A stretch of DNA of 64,000 bases from Closterium sp. Naga37s-1. Its lineage: Eukaryota > Streptophyta > Zygnematophyceae > Desmidiales > Closteriaceae. The stretch is taken from the NCBI GenBank assembly GCA_947471745.1, contig CANJKZ010000430.1, positions 1,289,001-1,353,000 of the forward strand, written 5' to 3'. The first letter of the stretch is position 1. Every line of letters begins with the position of its first letter. The position numbers and the translations under genes are program-made. Under the pieces are notes generated by a model. It was not told the origin of the DNA and ran no database searches. It saw only the letters and a list, made by a program, of their open reading frames with translations. Below, piece by piece: positions 45,701-57,000 of the stretch.

Positions 45701-48054
45701 TGCTTGAGACTTGCACTTGCGTCTTTCCCTTCTCCTCCCCTTCCCCTTCCCCTTCCCCTTCCCCTTCCCCTTCCCCTTCCCCTTCCCCTTCCCCTCCACT
45801 TCTGCTGTCCCATGCGCCCTTCCACTCTCCATGTGTGGGACACGCACACAGACGAATGGGCAACAATAGTCAAGGACTCCATTTGTAGAAGCGGTTCTTG
45901 AGGCACTGCAAGGCTTAATTCGCCCCTCGCCCCCGTCCACCCACCACACACACACGCCCCGCCCCTCCTATGTTGTCCACGCAGAGGGCAAGATCCGCCA
46001 CTGCGGGCTGAGCATCGAGACCACGCTTTGAAAGCGTGTCTTGGAAGCACCCCAAACACTCAATTCGCCCCGCGCCCGTCCACCACACACACACGCCCCT
46101 CCTATTATCCACGCAGAGGGCAAGATCCGGCACTACGGCCTCAGCAACGAGACCACGTTTGGCGTGTGCGAGTACGTGCACGCGGCGCGGCGCCTGGGGG
46201 TGCCGCCGCCGGTGTCGATCCAGAACAGCTTCTCCCTGGTGCACCGCTCCTTTGAGACGGAGCTCGCAGAGGCGTGCGCGCCCAGCCACTACAACATCGG
46301 GCTGCTGCCCTGGAGCCCCATGGGCGGAGGTGAGTGCGGTTTTGAGGCGCCTCAGAACTAGACGTGTCGATCCAGAACAGCTTCTCCCTGGTGCACCGCT
46401 CCTTTGAGACGGAGCTTGCAGAGGCGTGCGTGCCCAGCCACTACAACATTGGGCTGCTTCCCTGGAGCCCCATGGGCGGTGGTGAGTGCGTGTGGCTGCG
46501 TGTGCGTGTGTGTGTCACTGGTGAGACGTCTCGATACGTGCCTCAACACCTGGTGCTGCTGCCGCAGCCACTACAACATTGAGTTGCTTCTTGGGAGCCC
46601 CATGGGTGGTGATGAGTGCATGTGAGCGTGTGAGAGCGAGATGTAGGGCCTTCTAGGGCTGCTCTTTCTTTTGCGGTCGCTAGTGAGTTGCTGACGAGTT
46701 TCTGTCACCACTGTTGCCCTGGCAAGACTGCATTCGTCAGTTCGTGCTGTGTGTGATGCATCATGCATGTATGCATGCACCAGAGGGTGCACGCGTTGAT
46801 GCATGTACGCATACATGCCTGAAAGCGTGTACGGATGTCTACGTCTGCATGCGCACATGTTGCAAACAATCAAGCACTCGACCCCTCCACTTCCTTCCTC
46901 TCCCCTGTCCCATATGCTCCCTCCCACCACCCCGCTTCCCCGCGCAACCCACATCCCCACACAAACCCACTCCATAAACCGAGCAGGGGCGCTATCCGGC
47001 AAGTACAATGGAGGCAAGAAGCCGTGTTTTGAGTCGACTCAAAACACGTCCCCCACACAACCCGCTTCCCCACACAAACCCACTCCATGAACCGAGCAGG
47101 GGCGCTATCGGGCAAGTACAACGGAGGCAAGAAGCCGCCTGGCGCCCGCTTCACCCTGTTCGAGGGCTATCAGGAGCGCTTCACCACCGGGGCCATGGCT
47201 GAGGCCTCCCAGGTCTACACCGACTTCGCTGAAAGCGTTGGTGAGTCTAGGGTTACGGCTGGTCTCTCCCTCCCTCTCCCCTCATCCTAACTCCAGCCTT
47301 GGCTCCCCATCCACACTACTCCCTCCTCCCATCCCATCACCACCACCCATCCGTCTCCTTCCCGTCTCATGTCCTCCTGCCTGCTCACCTGTCCCCTCCC
47401 CCTCCCTCCCCCTCTGAGAGCAGGCATCCCCCCGGCGCAGCTGGCGCTGGCGTGGTGCAAGTCGAGGTGGTATGTGACGTCCACTATCTTTGGCGCCACC
47501 ACCATGGAGCAACTCAAGGAGAACCTCGGTCAGTGCATGCGTGTGCGTGTGTGTGTGAGTGGGCGGGCCTTGGGTTGGGCTGTGAGACCTCTCAAAAGCC
47601 GCGGTGGCTATGTGACGTCAACCTTCTTAGGCTCCTGCCACCACGATGGAGCAGCTCAAGGAGAACCTCATGGCACAGTGCACAATGAACCCACATGCCT
47701 TAAGTTGGCGTTAGATTGGGAGGCAAGACCTGGGTGCCTGTGTCCTTCTATGTGTGCTCTCGATTTTGCTTGTCGTTTTGCTTTGTTTGGCTGGTTGGGT
47801 GTGTGCTTGCCGTGCTGCCGGTTGCTCTGTGTTGAGTGTGTGTTGCGGTGGTGGGGAAGGTAGTCAAACACTCTTGTCCCCCATCTCCTTCCCACTCCAT
47901 GCCCCATGCTAACATGGTTGTACCCCTTCTCCATTGTCTGTGTGAATGTGTGCGTGTGTATGTAGATGCATTTGAGATGGATCTCTCTCCTGAGGTGCTG
48001 GAGGGGATTGATAAGATCCACCTGCAGAAGAAGGACCCTGCCATGCTCCTCTAA
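42726..48054 (+). CDS. Aldo-keto reductase (Tas-like), probably plastid-targeted
   Basis: NADPH-dependent reductase of aldehydes or ketones, TIM-barrel fold. Nine exons read in phase: 42726-42998, 43330-43460, 44050-44131, 44497-44660, 45369-45478, 46117-46329, 47100-47240, 47424-47528 and 47966-48054, giving 435 residues. The first ~75 residues are rich in Ala, Arg and Ser ([20 protein letters not shown]), typical of a transit peptide. Barrel motifs: [36 protein letters not shown] (catalytic Asp and Tyr), SSIIVATK (Lys), [11 protein letters not shown] (His), [60 protein letters not shown] and [20 protein letters not shown] with [13 protein letters not shown]. The tetrad is complete. It resembles bacterial Tas and its plant homologues. 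Five of its introns carry partial copies of neighbouring exon edges, so automatic annotation is likely to mis-splice it. Confidence 0.9.
44606..45215 (+). repeat. Five serial copies of the aldo-keto reductase exon-4 end
   Basis: The end of exon 4 (CTCAGGCGCCTACAGACGGA, then CTACATCGACCTCTACCAGATCCACTGGTG split over two lines of text) is followed by four decaying copies starting near 44737, 44850, 44969 and 45140. Junctions contain GAGTGGATTCAAGAGCC, GAGTCGTCTCAAGAGCC, GAGTCGACTTAAAAGC and GGACTCGAGGGCC, all degenerate forms of the palindrome. Copies 2 and 3 keep an open [12 protein letters not shown](Q/R)IHW and a GT donor. Later copies have frameshifts. Confidence 0.9.
45728..45795 (+). repeat. 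CCCCTT hexamer repeat
   Basis: About ten copies of CCCCTT form a pyrimidine tract in the aldo-keto reductase intron upstream of exon 6. Confidence 0.9.
45897..46165 (+). repeat. Duplicated acceptor region of aldo-keto reductase exon 6
   Basis: The segment with TTAATTCGCCCCTCGCCCC, the acceptor and GGCAAGATCCGCCACTGCGG (about 45904-46024) recurs at about 46032-46160. The junction has CTTTGAAAGCGTGTCTTGG, which may be a decayed palindrome. The right copy continues into the full exon. The left copy encodes [14 protein letters not shown] and stops soon after. Confidence 0.8.
46212..46490 (+). repeat. Exon-6 duplication with palindrome at the junction
   Basis: X (about 46212-46339, from GTGTCGATCCAGAACAGC through the donor) is repeated as X' (about 46363-46490). 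TTTTGAGGCGCCTCAGAA (46340-46357) separates them. X' retains an open frame ([20 protein letters not shown]) and a donor, so it could act as an alternative last segment of exon 6. A further fragment of about 55 bp follows near 46566. Confidence 0.9.
46921..47150 (+). repeat. Exon-7 duplication with extended palindrome at the junction
   Basis: Left copy (about 46921-47022) and right copy (about 47049-47145) share the intron end, the acceptor and codons for [13 protein letters not shown]. They are separated by a 26-bp perfect palindrome at 47023-47048 with core TTTTGAGTCGACTCAAAA. Its outer arms CGTG and CACG extend the symmetry beyond the usual element. Only the right copy continues into the full exon 7. 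Confidence 0.9.
47461..47685 (+). repeat. Exon-8 edge duplication with degenerate palindrome
   Basis: GGTATGTGACGTCCACTATC to AAGGAGAACCTC (about 47469-47527) recurs at about 47607-47670. GAGACCTCTCAAAAG (47584-47598) precedes the second copy. That copy has substitutions and a small length change and is intronic. Confidence 0.82.
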
Positions 48055-48885
48055 GAGCATCTGCAGTGCAGTGCAGAGCAGTCCTTGCATTAGATTCTCT
48101 AGTTCACATGCATTCACCTATGTTGAGCACCCCTCCCTTTCAAGATGGAGAAAGGTCTGGGGGAACATAGGGGCTTGAGGAGGAGTGGGCATGAGGATGA
48201 GGGTAGGTATTGGACTGAGATGTAAAAGAGGAACTGAGATACCTGAATTACAAACCACAGTATAAGGCTACTATAGAGCCTGTGTTCTTGCAGTATATTC
48301 TCTGGTACAGTCAAACTCGTCAAGGCTCTTCAAGGCGAAATTTCACCTAAAGAAACTGGACATTGAGAGTGTTCTGTAAGATATATCAAAGTACGAAGTC
48401 CAGAAATTAACTAACCGTTACAATGTCTTGCGACGTGTTAGCCTTGGGATCTTCCCGTCCATGATCCCTGGTTTGCTCGCTACGTTAGATTCGCAGTCAG
48501 ATTAGACTATCCCTGGACACAATTGGTCACTCGTTGGATGATGATTAGAAACTCACTTACCTGCTCACAATTCAGGTGTTTTCGCGGTGATAGTATCCGT
48601 GGTTGTGCGGCTTGAGTGATCCATGCCGTGGGTCACGATGATCGGAAGATGCAAGGTCCGTGGCCTCGTAGGGGATCCCCCACAGACTCCACTATCACCA
48701 CCAGCTGCTGCTGCTGCTCGTCGCATTTAGGCTACCGTAACCTTTTTAAGATTACGACCTCCATTTTCGCACACAGGCGTTAGTTCTGCAGGCGTTTTTT
48801 GGTGCACCTTCGATACCATCTATTTTCTAGCCGTGCTGATTCCTGCTGCGCGTTTCGTCGCTTCGATCCGGCTGACGTGGCAGCC
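48055..48885. other. Intergenic: reductase 3' flank and COG4 promoter
   Basis: The two flanking genes run in the same direction. No frame of interest is present. A (CTG)n-like run (CACCAGCTGCTGCTGCTGCT, near 48700) precedes the COG4 start. The COG4 frame is open upstream to 48799, but 48886 is the preferred ATG. Confidence 0.5.
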
Positions 48886-51621
48886 ATGGCGGCTCGTCCA
48901 ATGACACCAACGGCTAACGGATCCCAGTCACAGCTCCCCAACGGCACTGGTCCTTCTGCCGCCGCCACCACGCCGACTTCCGCATCCGCTGCCGCATCCG
49001 CCGCTGCGCCGTCGCTCGCGGAGATCCGTTCCCTGACCGACATCGGCGCGATGACGCGGCTGCTGCACGAAACCGTCGCGCGCGAGCGAGACATCGACAA
49101 CGAGCTCGCCGCGCTGCTCGCCGCGAGAGGCGGGCTGGAGCGGCGCCTGCTGGGCCTGCACAAAGCCGCGACAGACGTCCTTGAATTGGTCCGCACGGAC
49201 GCCGATGCGGTTCTCGCGTCGGTGTCGGGAACCAGCCAGCTGGCGTCTCGGGTCAGCGGGAGCGTCCGGGAGCGCGACGCGGCGCAGTCCCGCGTCGCGA
49301 CCACCATTGCGCGCATCGACGCGATCGTGGACCGCAGCAACTGCATCACCGGCGCGCGGAACGCGCTCGAAGCGTCGGATTACGAGGCGGCGTCGCGCTT
49401 CATAGAGACGTTTCTGCAGCTCGACGAGGAGCTGCTACACCCCACCACCCCGCGCTCCCCGATGGCGGCGGCGGACGCGGCGGCGGCGCTGCTCGGGCAG
49501 GCCCCTCCGCAAGCTCACGCGGGGGCGTCCCCGCATGCGATTGACTCGCAGGCGGCGGAGACTGCGCGGGAGCAGCGGAGGCAGCTTATGGAATCGAAGG
49601 TTAAGCTTGAGGGGGTGATCCGCAAGCGGTTTGCGGCGGCGGCGGACGAAATGGACCAGGGGGGGGTGGAGCGGTTTGTGCGCCTGTTCCCCCCGCTGGG
49701 GCTGCAGGCGGAAGGCTTGCGCGCGCTCGTGGGGTATCTCCGCAAGGTCGTGGCGGTGCGCGCGCGTGAGCAATTCGCGGCGCTGCTCTCGACCCTCGAC
49801 GTCGCCGCCAGCGGCGGCGGCGCGGCAGCCGCGATGCTTGCCGTCTCCCCGCAGGCGGATTTCGCGGAGGCGCTCACGGCGCTTCTCCGCGACGTGGCGC
49901 TCGCTGTAGAGAGCAACGAGGAGCTCCTTAAAGCGGTCGCCGGCGAGGACGGCGTGGTGGCGGCGATTAAAGAGCTCCAAGCCGAGTGCGACGCGCGATC
50001 CGCCGCCATTCTTCGCAAGTACGTCGAGCACCGTCGCCTGCCCCGCATGGCGAAAGAAGCGGCGGCGGCGGCAGCAGCAGCAGGGTACACACTCGGCAGC
50101 ACCGGCGGCGGCGGCGGCGGCGGGCAAGGAGGGGGGTTCAGGGCGGCAGCGGCAGTAGTTTCTTCGGACGGGTCGGTGGTAGGACCGAACCCTCAAGAGG
50201 TGGAGGCGTGTTTGGAGGAGGCGCTTCTCCTCTCCCAGCGCAGTCACGAGTACGCGCGGTTCATCGCCGCGAAGCTCCGCGATGCGGAAGCGGCGGGCGC
50301 GGGCGTCTCCCCGCGCACGCTCACCACCTTCGCCAGCTTCGCTGCGCCCAGCGGAACCGGCGGCAGCGGCGGCGGCGGCCCCGGCGGAGGAGGAGGCGGT
50401 GGGGGAGGGAGTGGTGTGGGCGGCGGCGCGTTCGGGAAGATCCTAGTGGACGTTATGGGGTTCTATGTGACTCTGGAGGAGTATTTCATGGTGGAGAACG
50501 TTGGGAAGGCTATTAGGATAGACGAGCCTGTGCCCGACTCGTTCACTTCTTCTATGGTAGACGACGTGTTCTTTATTCTCCAGAACGGCACGCGCCGCGC
50601 CGTCGCCACGTCGTTCCTCCCTGCGGCCGCTGCCGTGCTAGCCGCCACCGCCGCCGTCCTTCGCGCGGACCTCCGCGACTCGCTGCAGAGGAGATTAAGA
50701 GAGCCCAACCTCGCGGCGCGGCTGCTGGCCTCTGTGGCGGCAAGCGCGGCGGCAGGCGCGGGCGGGGTGGCGGGAGTGGCGGGGGGAGTGGGTGGAGGGG
50801 CGGGCGGGGTGGGGGGTGGCGGGGGAGGCGGTGGCGCAGGGGGGATGGGCGCAGGAGGTGGGGGGTCGGAGGCTACGCTGGCGCTGGCTCTGAACAATGC
50901 GGATGTGAGCGCGGAGTATGCAATGAAGCTGAAGCAGGAGGCGGAAGAATACAGCCTCGAGGTGAGCCCTAAACCCGGGGAGACAAGGGGGGATGGGGAT
51001 AAGGGCCGGGGATGAGCGGCTGGGAATGAGGGGTGGGGAATGAGGGGCGGGGAATGAGGGGTGTGCGTGCATGTTCACATGTCTGTGTGAGTCTGTTCGT
51101 GTATGCATGCTTATGTGAGTGCGTGTGTGTGTGCACGTGTGCGCATCTGCGTGGGTGTGTGAATCCTTCATCTTGCAACTTGTGCTGAGCCGCTCTAAGA
51201 CGTCTCGTAACTCGTGCTGCAACAGGGCGCTGATACCCTGGTGATGAGGGCAGTAGGGGTTGAGGGTGTGGCAGTTGCGAGCGTGTCCCATTCGTGTGTC
51301 CAGGCAAATGAGAGTACGAGACGAGGCAAGGAGAAGGAGTTGTTTTAGCTGTGAAAAAGGGTCTGGGGACAACGATCAGGGGGGAAGTGACTGCATGCCT
51401 CTCTCTTGCAATCCAATCCACACGTCAGGATGCTCTCCCTCCCTCTCTTTCCTTTACCTCCTTCCTCCCCTCTTCTCCCTTCCTCCTCCCTCCTACCTAC
51501 CCCAGTCCCCTTCACCCTGACGTGCACCTAGTCCTCTTTGCACAAAGTTTGTCCAAATCATCTATACCACTGTAGGCCTAGCAGCAGATACAGACTCAAC
51601 ATCATTCCATGCACTGGAGAA

Positions 51622-51661
<40 letters not shown>

Positions 51662-52385
51662 AACCACTTTTCTGCCAATCACACCCCATCACCCCATTGC
51701 CCCCTCCCCATCACCCCCACCCCTTCCCCACCGTCCCGTCCCCACCCACCAGGTGTTCCCGGCGCCAGCAGACAGGGAGCGTCTGAAGCCCATTCTCGCA
51801 GACCTTGGGGAAACCAGCGCAGTGTTCCGTCAAGTGGCATCCACAGGCCTGGAGCAGCTGGCCAATGGCATCGCGCCACGACTCCGCCCCGTGCTCGACC
51901 TGCTGGCCTCCTCCATCTCCTACGAGCTCTCTGAAGCAGAGTACGAGGAGAGAGAGGCCAGCGACCCCTGGGTGCAGCGCCTGCTTCTCGCTCTCGAGGC
52001 CTGCCTCGCGCCGCTACAGCCGCTGCTCACCGCGGCCAATCACGACGGGCTGGTCGGGCTGGTGACGGACATGGTGGCGCGGCGGGTCGAGGCGGCTGTA
52101 GCGCAGAAGCGGTTCAACCAGCTGGGCGGGCTACAGCTGGACCGGGAGGTGAGGACGCTCGTGGGGCATTTGTCAGCGCTCACGTCGCGGTCTGTAAGGG
52201 AGAAATTCGCGCGGCTGACTCAGATCGCCACGGTGCTGAATCTGGAGAAGGTGGGCGAGATTCTGGATTACTGGGGGGAGAATGCGGGTCCGATGACGTG
52301 GAGGCTGAGTGCTGCAGAGGTGAAGCGCGTGCTGGGGCAGCGGGTGGACTTCCGACCTGAGGCCATTGCCAACCTGCAGCTGTAG
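48886..52385 (+). CDS. COG4: Conserved oligomeric Golgi complex subunit 4
   Basis: COG4 belongs to lobe A of the COG complex, a tether for retrograde vesicles inside the Golgi. Two exons, 48886-50961 and 51753-52385, join in phase 0 to give 902 residues. The N-terminal part has the family's helical region (IRSLTDIGAMTRLLHETVAR, GLERRLLGLHKAATDVLELV, NCITGARNALEASDYEAASR, FIETFLQLDEELL). Core: KLEGVIRKRFAAAADEMDQG with VERFVRLFPPLGLQAEGLRA, then VMGFYVTLEEYFMVENVGKA and DDVFFILQNGTRRAVATSFL. C-terminal exon: FRQVASTGLEQLANGIAPRL, YELSEAEYE and NLEKVGEILDYWGENAGPMT with a closing Leu-rich end. It is longer than plant homologues because of three Gly/Ala-rich inserts (around 50.1, 50.4 and 50.8 kb). 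The intron contains about 35 consecutive A. Start at 48886 chosen because upstream codons look like 5' UTR. Confidence 0.93.
51624..51658 (+). repeat. Poly-A tract of about 35 bases in the COG4 intron
   Basis: An uninterrupted A run lies about 95 bp before the acceptor of COG4 exon 2. It might be the tail of an old retroposed copy, but no target-site duplication or source sequence is evident beside it. Confidence 0.9.
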
Positions 52386-52560
52386 CTGCCGGGGTGCCAG
52401 GCTACCAGGGCTGCTGCTGTAACGGGCAGGTGTAGCTGTTAGTCTGTAGCGCTGAGTTGTGGCGAGGTGGGTGGTGGAGATGGTGCTGGGGCAGTGGTGG
52501 ACTTCCGGTCCTGAGGCCATTGCCAACCTGCAGCTGTAGCTGCTGCCGGGGTGCAAGGGT
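52335..52560 (+). repeat. Duplicate of the COG4 stop region
   Basis: The last codons and stop (CTGAGGCCATTGCCAACCTG, then CAGCTGTAGCTGCCGGGGTGC) at about 52358-52402 recur in the 3' flank at about 52511-52553, with the upstream GTGCTGGGGCAG also repeated. As with Pur-alpha, a coding end has been copied into the downstream region. There is no palindrome at this junction. Confidence 0.85.
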
Positions 52561-54060
52561 GTTGCTGAAGCAGGCAGCTGTAGCAGCCAGTATGTAGCGG
52601 CCAGTCTGTAGCGGCTAGCTGTAGCGTTGAGGTGAAGCGGGAGGGGAAGGAGGAACGCTCTCCAAGAACCTAGCAACAACATGGCGCTTTGCATGACTCA
52701 GGGCATAAGCGCACAGGCCCCATGTGCGGGTGACCTTTGGGACATGTATGCAGTCAGGGTGGTGGTGCTGGTGAATGTTGACTGGGCTGGGCTGGGATGC
52801 ATGGTAGCGACAGGGTCACAGTGAGGACAGGATGCAGGCAGGATTCGTTGTGGGGAAGGGTTGAGGGGTGAGGAGTAAAGGTTGCAGTTGAGATGGAGAT
52901 GAAGTGCAGTGGTGCAGGCAGTGCAGGCAGTGCACGCTGGAATTTCATTGGGCTGGTGTGCTGTTCCGGTACCTGTGGCTCCTGAAAACCCCTTGAGAAG
53001 CTACAAACGATGCAGTAGGTGTATTGAAGCGTTAAGCATACTGATATACTACATATGGACTCGAGGCGTTGTTCAATGGAATATTTCTGTCCATTGTCTG
53101 CAAGACACACTTTGACTCGCATTGCCTGACCAATGGTACGGTAGGCGTGTCAAACTCCGGTCTTCCGGGGAAGTGACGGTATGCTCGGGTCGAGCGGTGT
53201 GGTGTGCTGTAGGTTAGCTGCCGAGAGCGGATCAGCCTCTCATGACGTCTAGCAAAAAAGACAAGGAACCATTGCTGATTGATTGAGCAATACCTTGGAT
53301 GATAGATGGTTCACAACTACCACCTTCAATCTAACTTCCATATGCGTGGAGGCCAGAAGGCTTGAGTTCACAAGCACCTGTGATGCATGCACTACAGCAC
53401 GGATACATACTCAACGCAACCATACTGCCCATGCCGCTCCAAATTTTCCTTCCTACCTGTGTTTGTGCTCATACTTGCTCAAGGGACTATGCACACACAG
53501 TGGGTAAAGAACAAGTCTAAGGTACACTGTTTAAACAAACGTGAAACTTACCAGAGCCACGTTCTATCCAACCCACCTCACTACCGTATCTCTTGCAGTA
53601 CCACCACCCCATTCTCTCCCTGCTCCTCATCCCAACGCACCAAGGACATTTATATTTTAATACAGAACATATATACAGATGCATATACATGTACATGTGC
53701 ATCGTCTGCAGGTGACTGATCATGGCAGTGGCAAGCACGAGACGCCCTCTCGCTGCCCCTCGTGCACCTCAGCGATCAGGGGTTGCAGCCATCAGCGACC
53801 AGTGATGAGCCATCAGCGATTGGGGCAAGCTGAGCTGCGGGGTTGCAGCAGCAGAGGAAGAGCAGCAGGGGAGGCAGCAGGAGAGGCGGGTGAGTGAGAC
53901 ACAGAGCTGCCAAGCCATTCGTACAGCAACGTTCTAAAGCAAAAAGCGAGGAGACTAAGAGGCAGTGACCATACAGACACACATGCATGTGCCACCCGTC
54001 CCATGCCCCACACAGGAATGTGCCACCCGTCCCATGCCCCACACACAGGCATGGCATGTG
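52386..54060. other. Convergent 3' intergenic region, COG4 and the second G8 gene
   Basis: Besides the duplicate of the COG4 end there is a short tandem run (GTGCCACCCGTCCCATGCCCC-like units, about 53990-54090) beside the second G8 gene's stop. Frames at 53.3-53.7 kb carry no motif. AT-rich sequence at 53.0-53.7 kb is typical of untranslated DNA. Confidence 0.5.
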
Positions 54061-57000
54061 TCACACATCCCATGCCACACACAGGCATGTGTGACACAGA
54101 CACACAGGCAAATCCACGTACGAGGGGAGAGCAGAGAGGCGAAGCGCCCAGGCGATGTCCCAGCCGTCGTCCTGATTGAGGTGCACCTCTGCTGCCACCA
54201 CGTTCACCCCGTCTACCAGCACCGGCGCCGCTGCCGCCCCCCCCAGCTTCACTGTCGCCTCTGTGTAGATGAACCTGTCTCCGTCGTCGTTGATCGCCTC
54301 TTTATCCAACAGCGCCTGCGCAGGGGGGAAAGAGGGGCAAACGGGAACGGGAAGAGCCAGGAGAGGTTGGAATTGTGTGAGTAGGGTGGGCTTGGGGCGG
54401 GCGAGTTTAGAAAGGTGTGCTGTGGGAATGCGGAGGGAGCAGGTAAGTGATGTGTATTCACTGCTGTGGAAGGCGGCGTGAGGGTTGAGAACAGAGGCGA
54501 GAGGGATGAGGCGAGCAAGGGAGAGGGGTGAGGCTAGACGTGAGGCAGCGACGTACGGAGGTGGCGTTGGTGACATCCCCTTGGGGCATGTTGAGGCGCA
54601 GCACCTCACGGTTGTTGATGTGGACAATCACACCATCGTTCACCGGCATTTGCAGCAGCAGGCTTGAGACGCACGCCGAGTTGGTGAGGGAGAAGGACGT
54701 GCGGAAGTAGTATGTGGTTCGGGTGTCCCATGATGGCTCCATTAGGAACGTGCCCACTTTGTCCCAGTCAACTGTTGGCATGACAGCGGGAGGAGGAATG
54801 GAAGTGGCGCTTTGGTAAGGAGGCAGGGGGGATTGAGAGTGAGAGGGTGTGGGCGATGGGAGAAAGCAGAGGAGCAGGGCTGCATGACACGGCAAGATAC
54901 TACACAGTGGTAGGACACCTTGCCGCGCCATGCAGACCGCAGCAGCAGCAGCAGCCGCGGCGTCGGTGGCGGATGGCTCAACCACACCGCAGCCCACCGC
55001 AGTGCACCGCACACAAGTGCGTGAGAGCGAACGCGAGTGCTTACATCCCACGTAGGCGAGCGGGGCGGGGCCCGAGGGCCAGGAGGAGTCCGGGAAATTC
55101 GGGTTGTAGTAGGCTGGACCGCCGGGGGAGAGTGGATGTAGCTCGCCCCCCTCCTGGTTGTAGCGCCACACTGCACTCGGTGCTAGGAGGCCACAGTGCC
55201 TGCGGGGGAGAGAGAAGGGAGGGGAGAGAGGGGTCAGGGTAGGCATGAGGTGGGTGATCGGTGGCAGGGAGGGAGTGAGGGAAGAGAAGCCACAACGGAG
55301 TTTCGTGTGTGGGCAGGGGGGAAAGGAATGGGGATGGCGTGCTGTGCTGTGCTGTGCTGTGCTGTGCTGTGCTGTGCTGTGCTGTGCTGTGCTGTGCTGT
55401 GCTGCGCTGCACTGTGCTAAGCCGTGCCGTGCCATCGTGTGGCAGCGTGTGACTCACGAAGGGGTGGAGCAGGGTGCAGGGGGGTCCTGGGAGAGGAAGA
55501 GGGCAGCAGGGAGGTAGTAGTCCACATCGCCTGACAGCACCACCTGCACCTGCTGCTGCTCTGACTCCGCATTGCACTCGTATGAGAACAGGGCGGGGGC
55601 ACGCTGAGTGGTGCCAGTACAGGGCCTGCAGAGAGGAGCCGTTGGGAGGATGGAGGGAGGATAGGGGGAGGTGGGAGAGGAGGGCGGCAGAAAAGAGGGG
55701 AGACGTCAGGTGGGGGGAGTGACAATGCGGGGTGGATAGCTGAACGAGAGAGAGTGCTTGCAACGAGAGGGTGAGAACAGAAAAAAAGAGGGAACGAAAG
55801 CACGAACGAACGAACGAAACATATACACATCGATGGAGAACCTACCGACACGCAGCGTTATCTGCCATCCTGGGGGCCCACTGTGTGTCCCCTCCAGCAG
55901 GCGCCTTGAGCCGCACCGTCACAGCCCCTCCACAGTCCCCCGCAAAGTCCTTATCCACGCCATCCCCAAAGTACACATCCACCTCCTCCGGCTGCCACTC
56001 CTCCTCCCCATCCGGCCCCACCACCTCCACCACATACACCTCCCCCACCAGCGCTGTGAACCCAAACACCCGCTCCGCCTCCCCCCCACCCTCCTCCAGC
56101 TCGATGTGGTCTGAGTTCCCGTCAAACGTCTGCTCCGCGCCGTCACTCGCACGCACCACCTTGATGAAACTCATCACGCCGTGGGCCTGCGTGCGGTTGG
56201 TGTTGGCTGCGGTGGCGGGTTCAAGGTAGCGGACGTTGACGGTGCGGAAGCAGTGTGCGAGCGAGGGGCACGCGTATGCATTGGCTCCGGGCATGGGCTT
56301 GCAGGAGCCGTACGTGCCTGCGGGGGTCAGCGGGGGGAGCACCGCTGTGTTGTTGGCGACTAGGAAGCCGGACGGCAAGGGAGTGGAGAGAGGGGAGGAG
56401 GAGGAGGACGAGGAGGAGGAGCGGGCAGGCAAGCGGGCAGAAGAAACGGGCTTTCTACGGGAAGCGCGTGAGCGTTTGGGTGAGCGGGGCCTGGGGTAGT
56501 AATTGCTAGGTCGGCTGCCAGTTTTCTTGAGAGCAGAAGTAGTAGCCGCAGCAGAAGCTGCAGTGCCTGTGCCATGCATGCGACGACGGGAGCTTGCAGC
56601 AGTAGCAGCAGCCGCCGCAGCAACAGCAGGAGCAGCATCAGCAGAAGCAGCAGAAGAAGCAGCAGACGCCGCGACTAGCAGGCGACGGTGGTGCTGAGGG
56701 TAAGCTTTCTGTGCCGGGACAAGCTTGCCAAGGGACGCAGGGATTGCAGCACTGGGCCTTGGAGAACCATTATCACCATCAGCAGCAGCAACAGCAGCAA
56801 CCGCTTCGCTAGCGCCAGCAGCAGCAGCGGCAGCAGAAGGGAGTGTGTTCTCGCCAACGGAGCTCTTGCCTAGCGCCGACCCCACTATACTGCCGTCCAA
56901 GTCCCTCAACGCCACCTGTGTCGCTGCCTCCCCATGGTCCTCCACCTCTGACTGGTCGTACTGCTCAGGGTCAGGCACACGGGAGAGAGAAGGGAGTGGA

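Noticed and set aside
51624..51658. Retroposed gene copy ending in poly-A
   Set aside because: Sequence before the A run shows no processed gene, and no target-site duplication was found.
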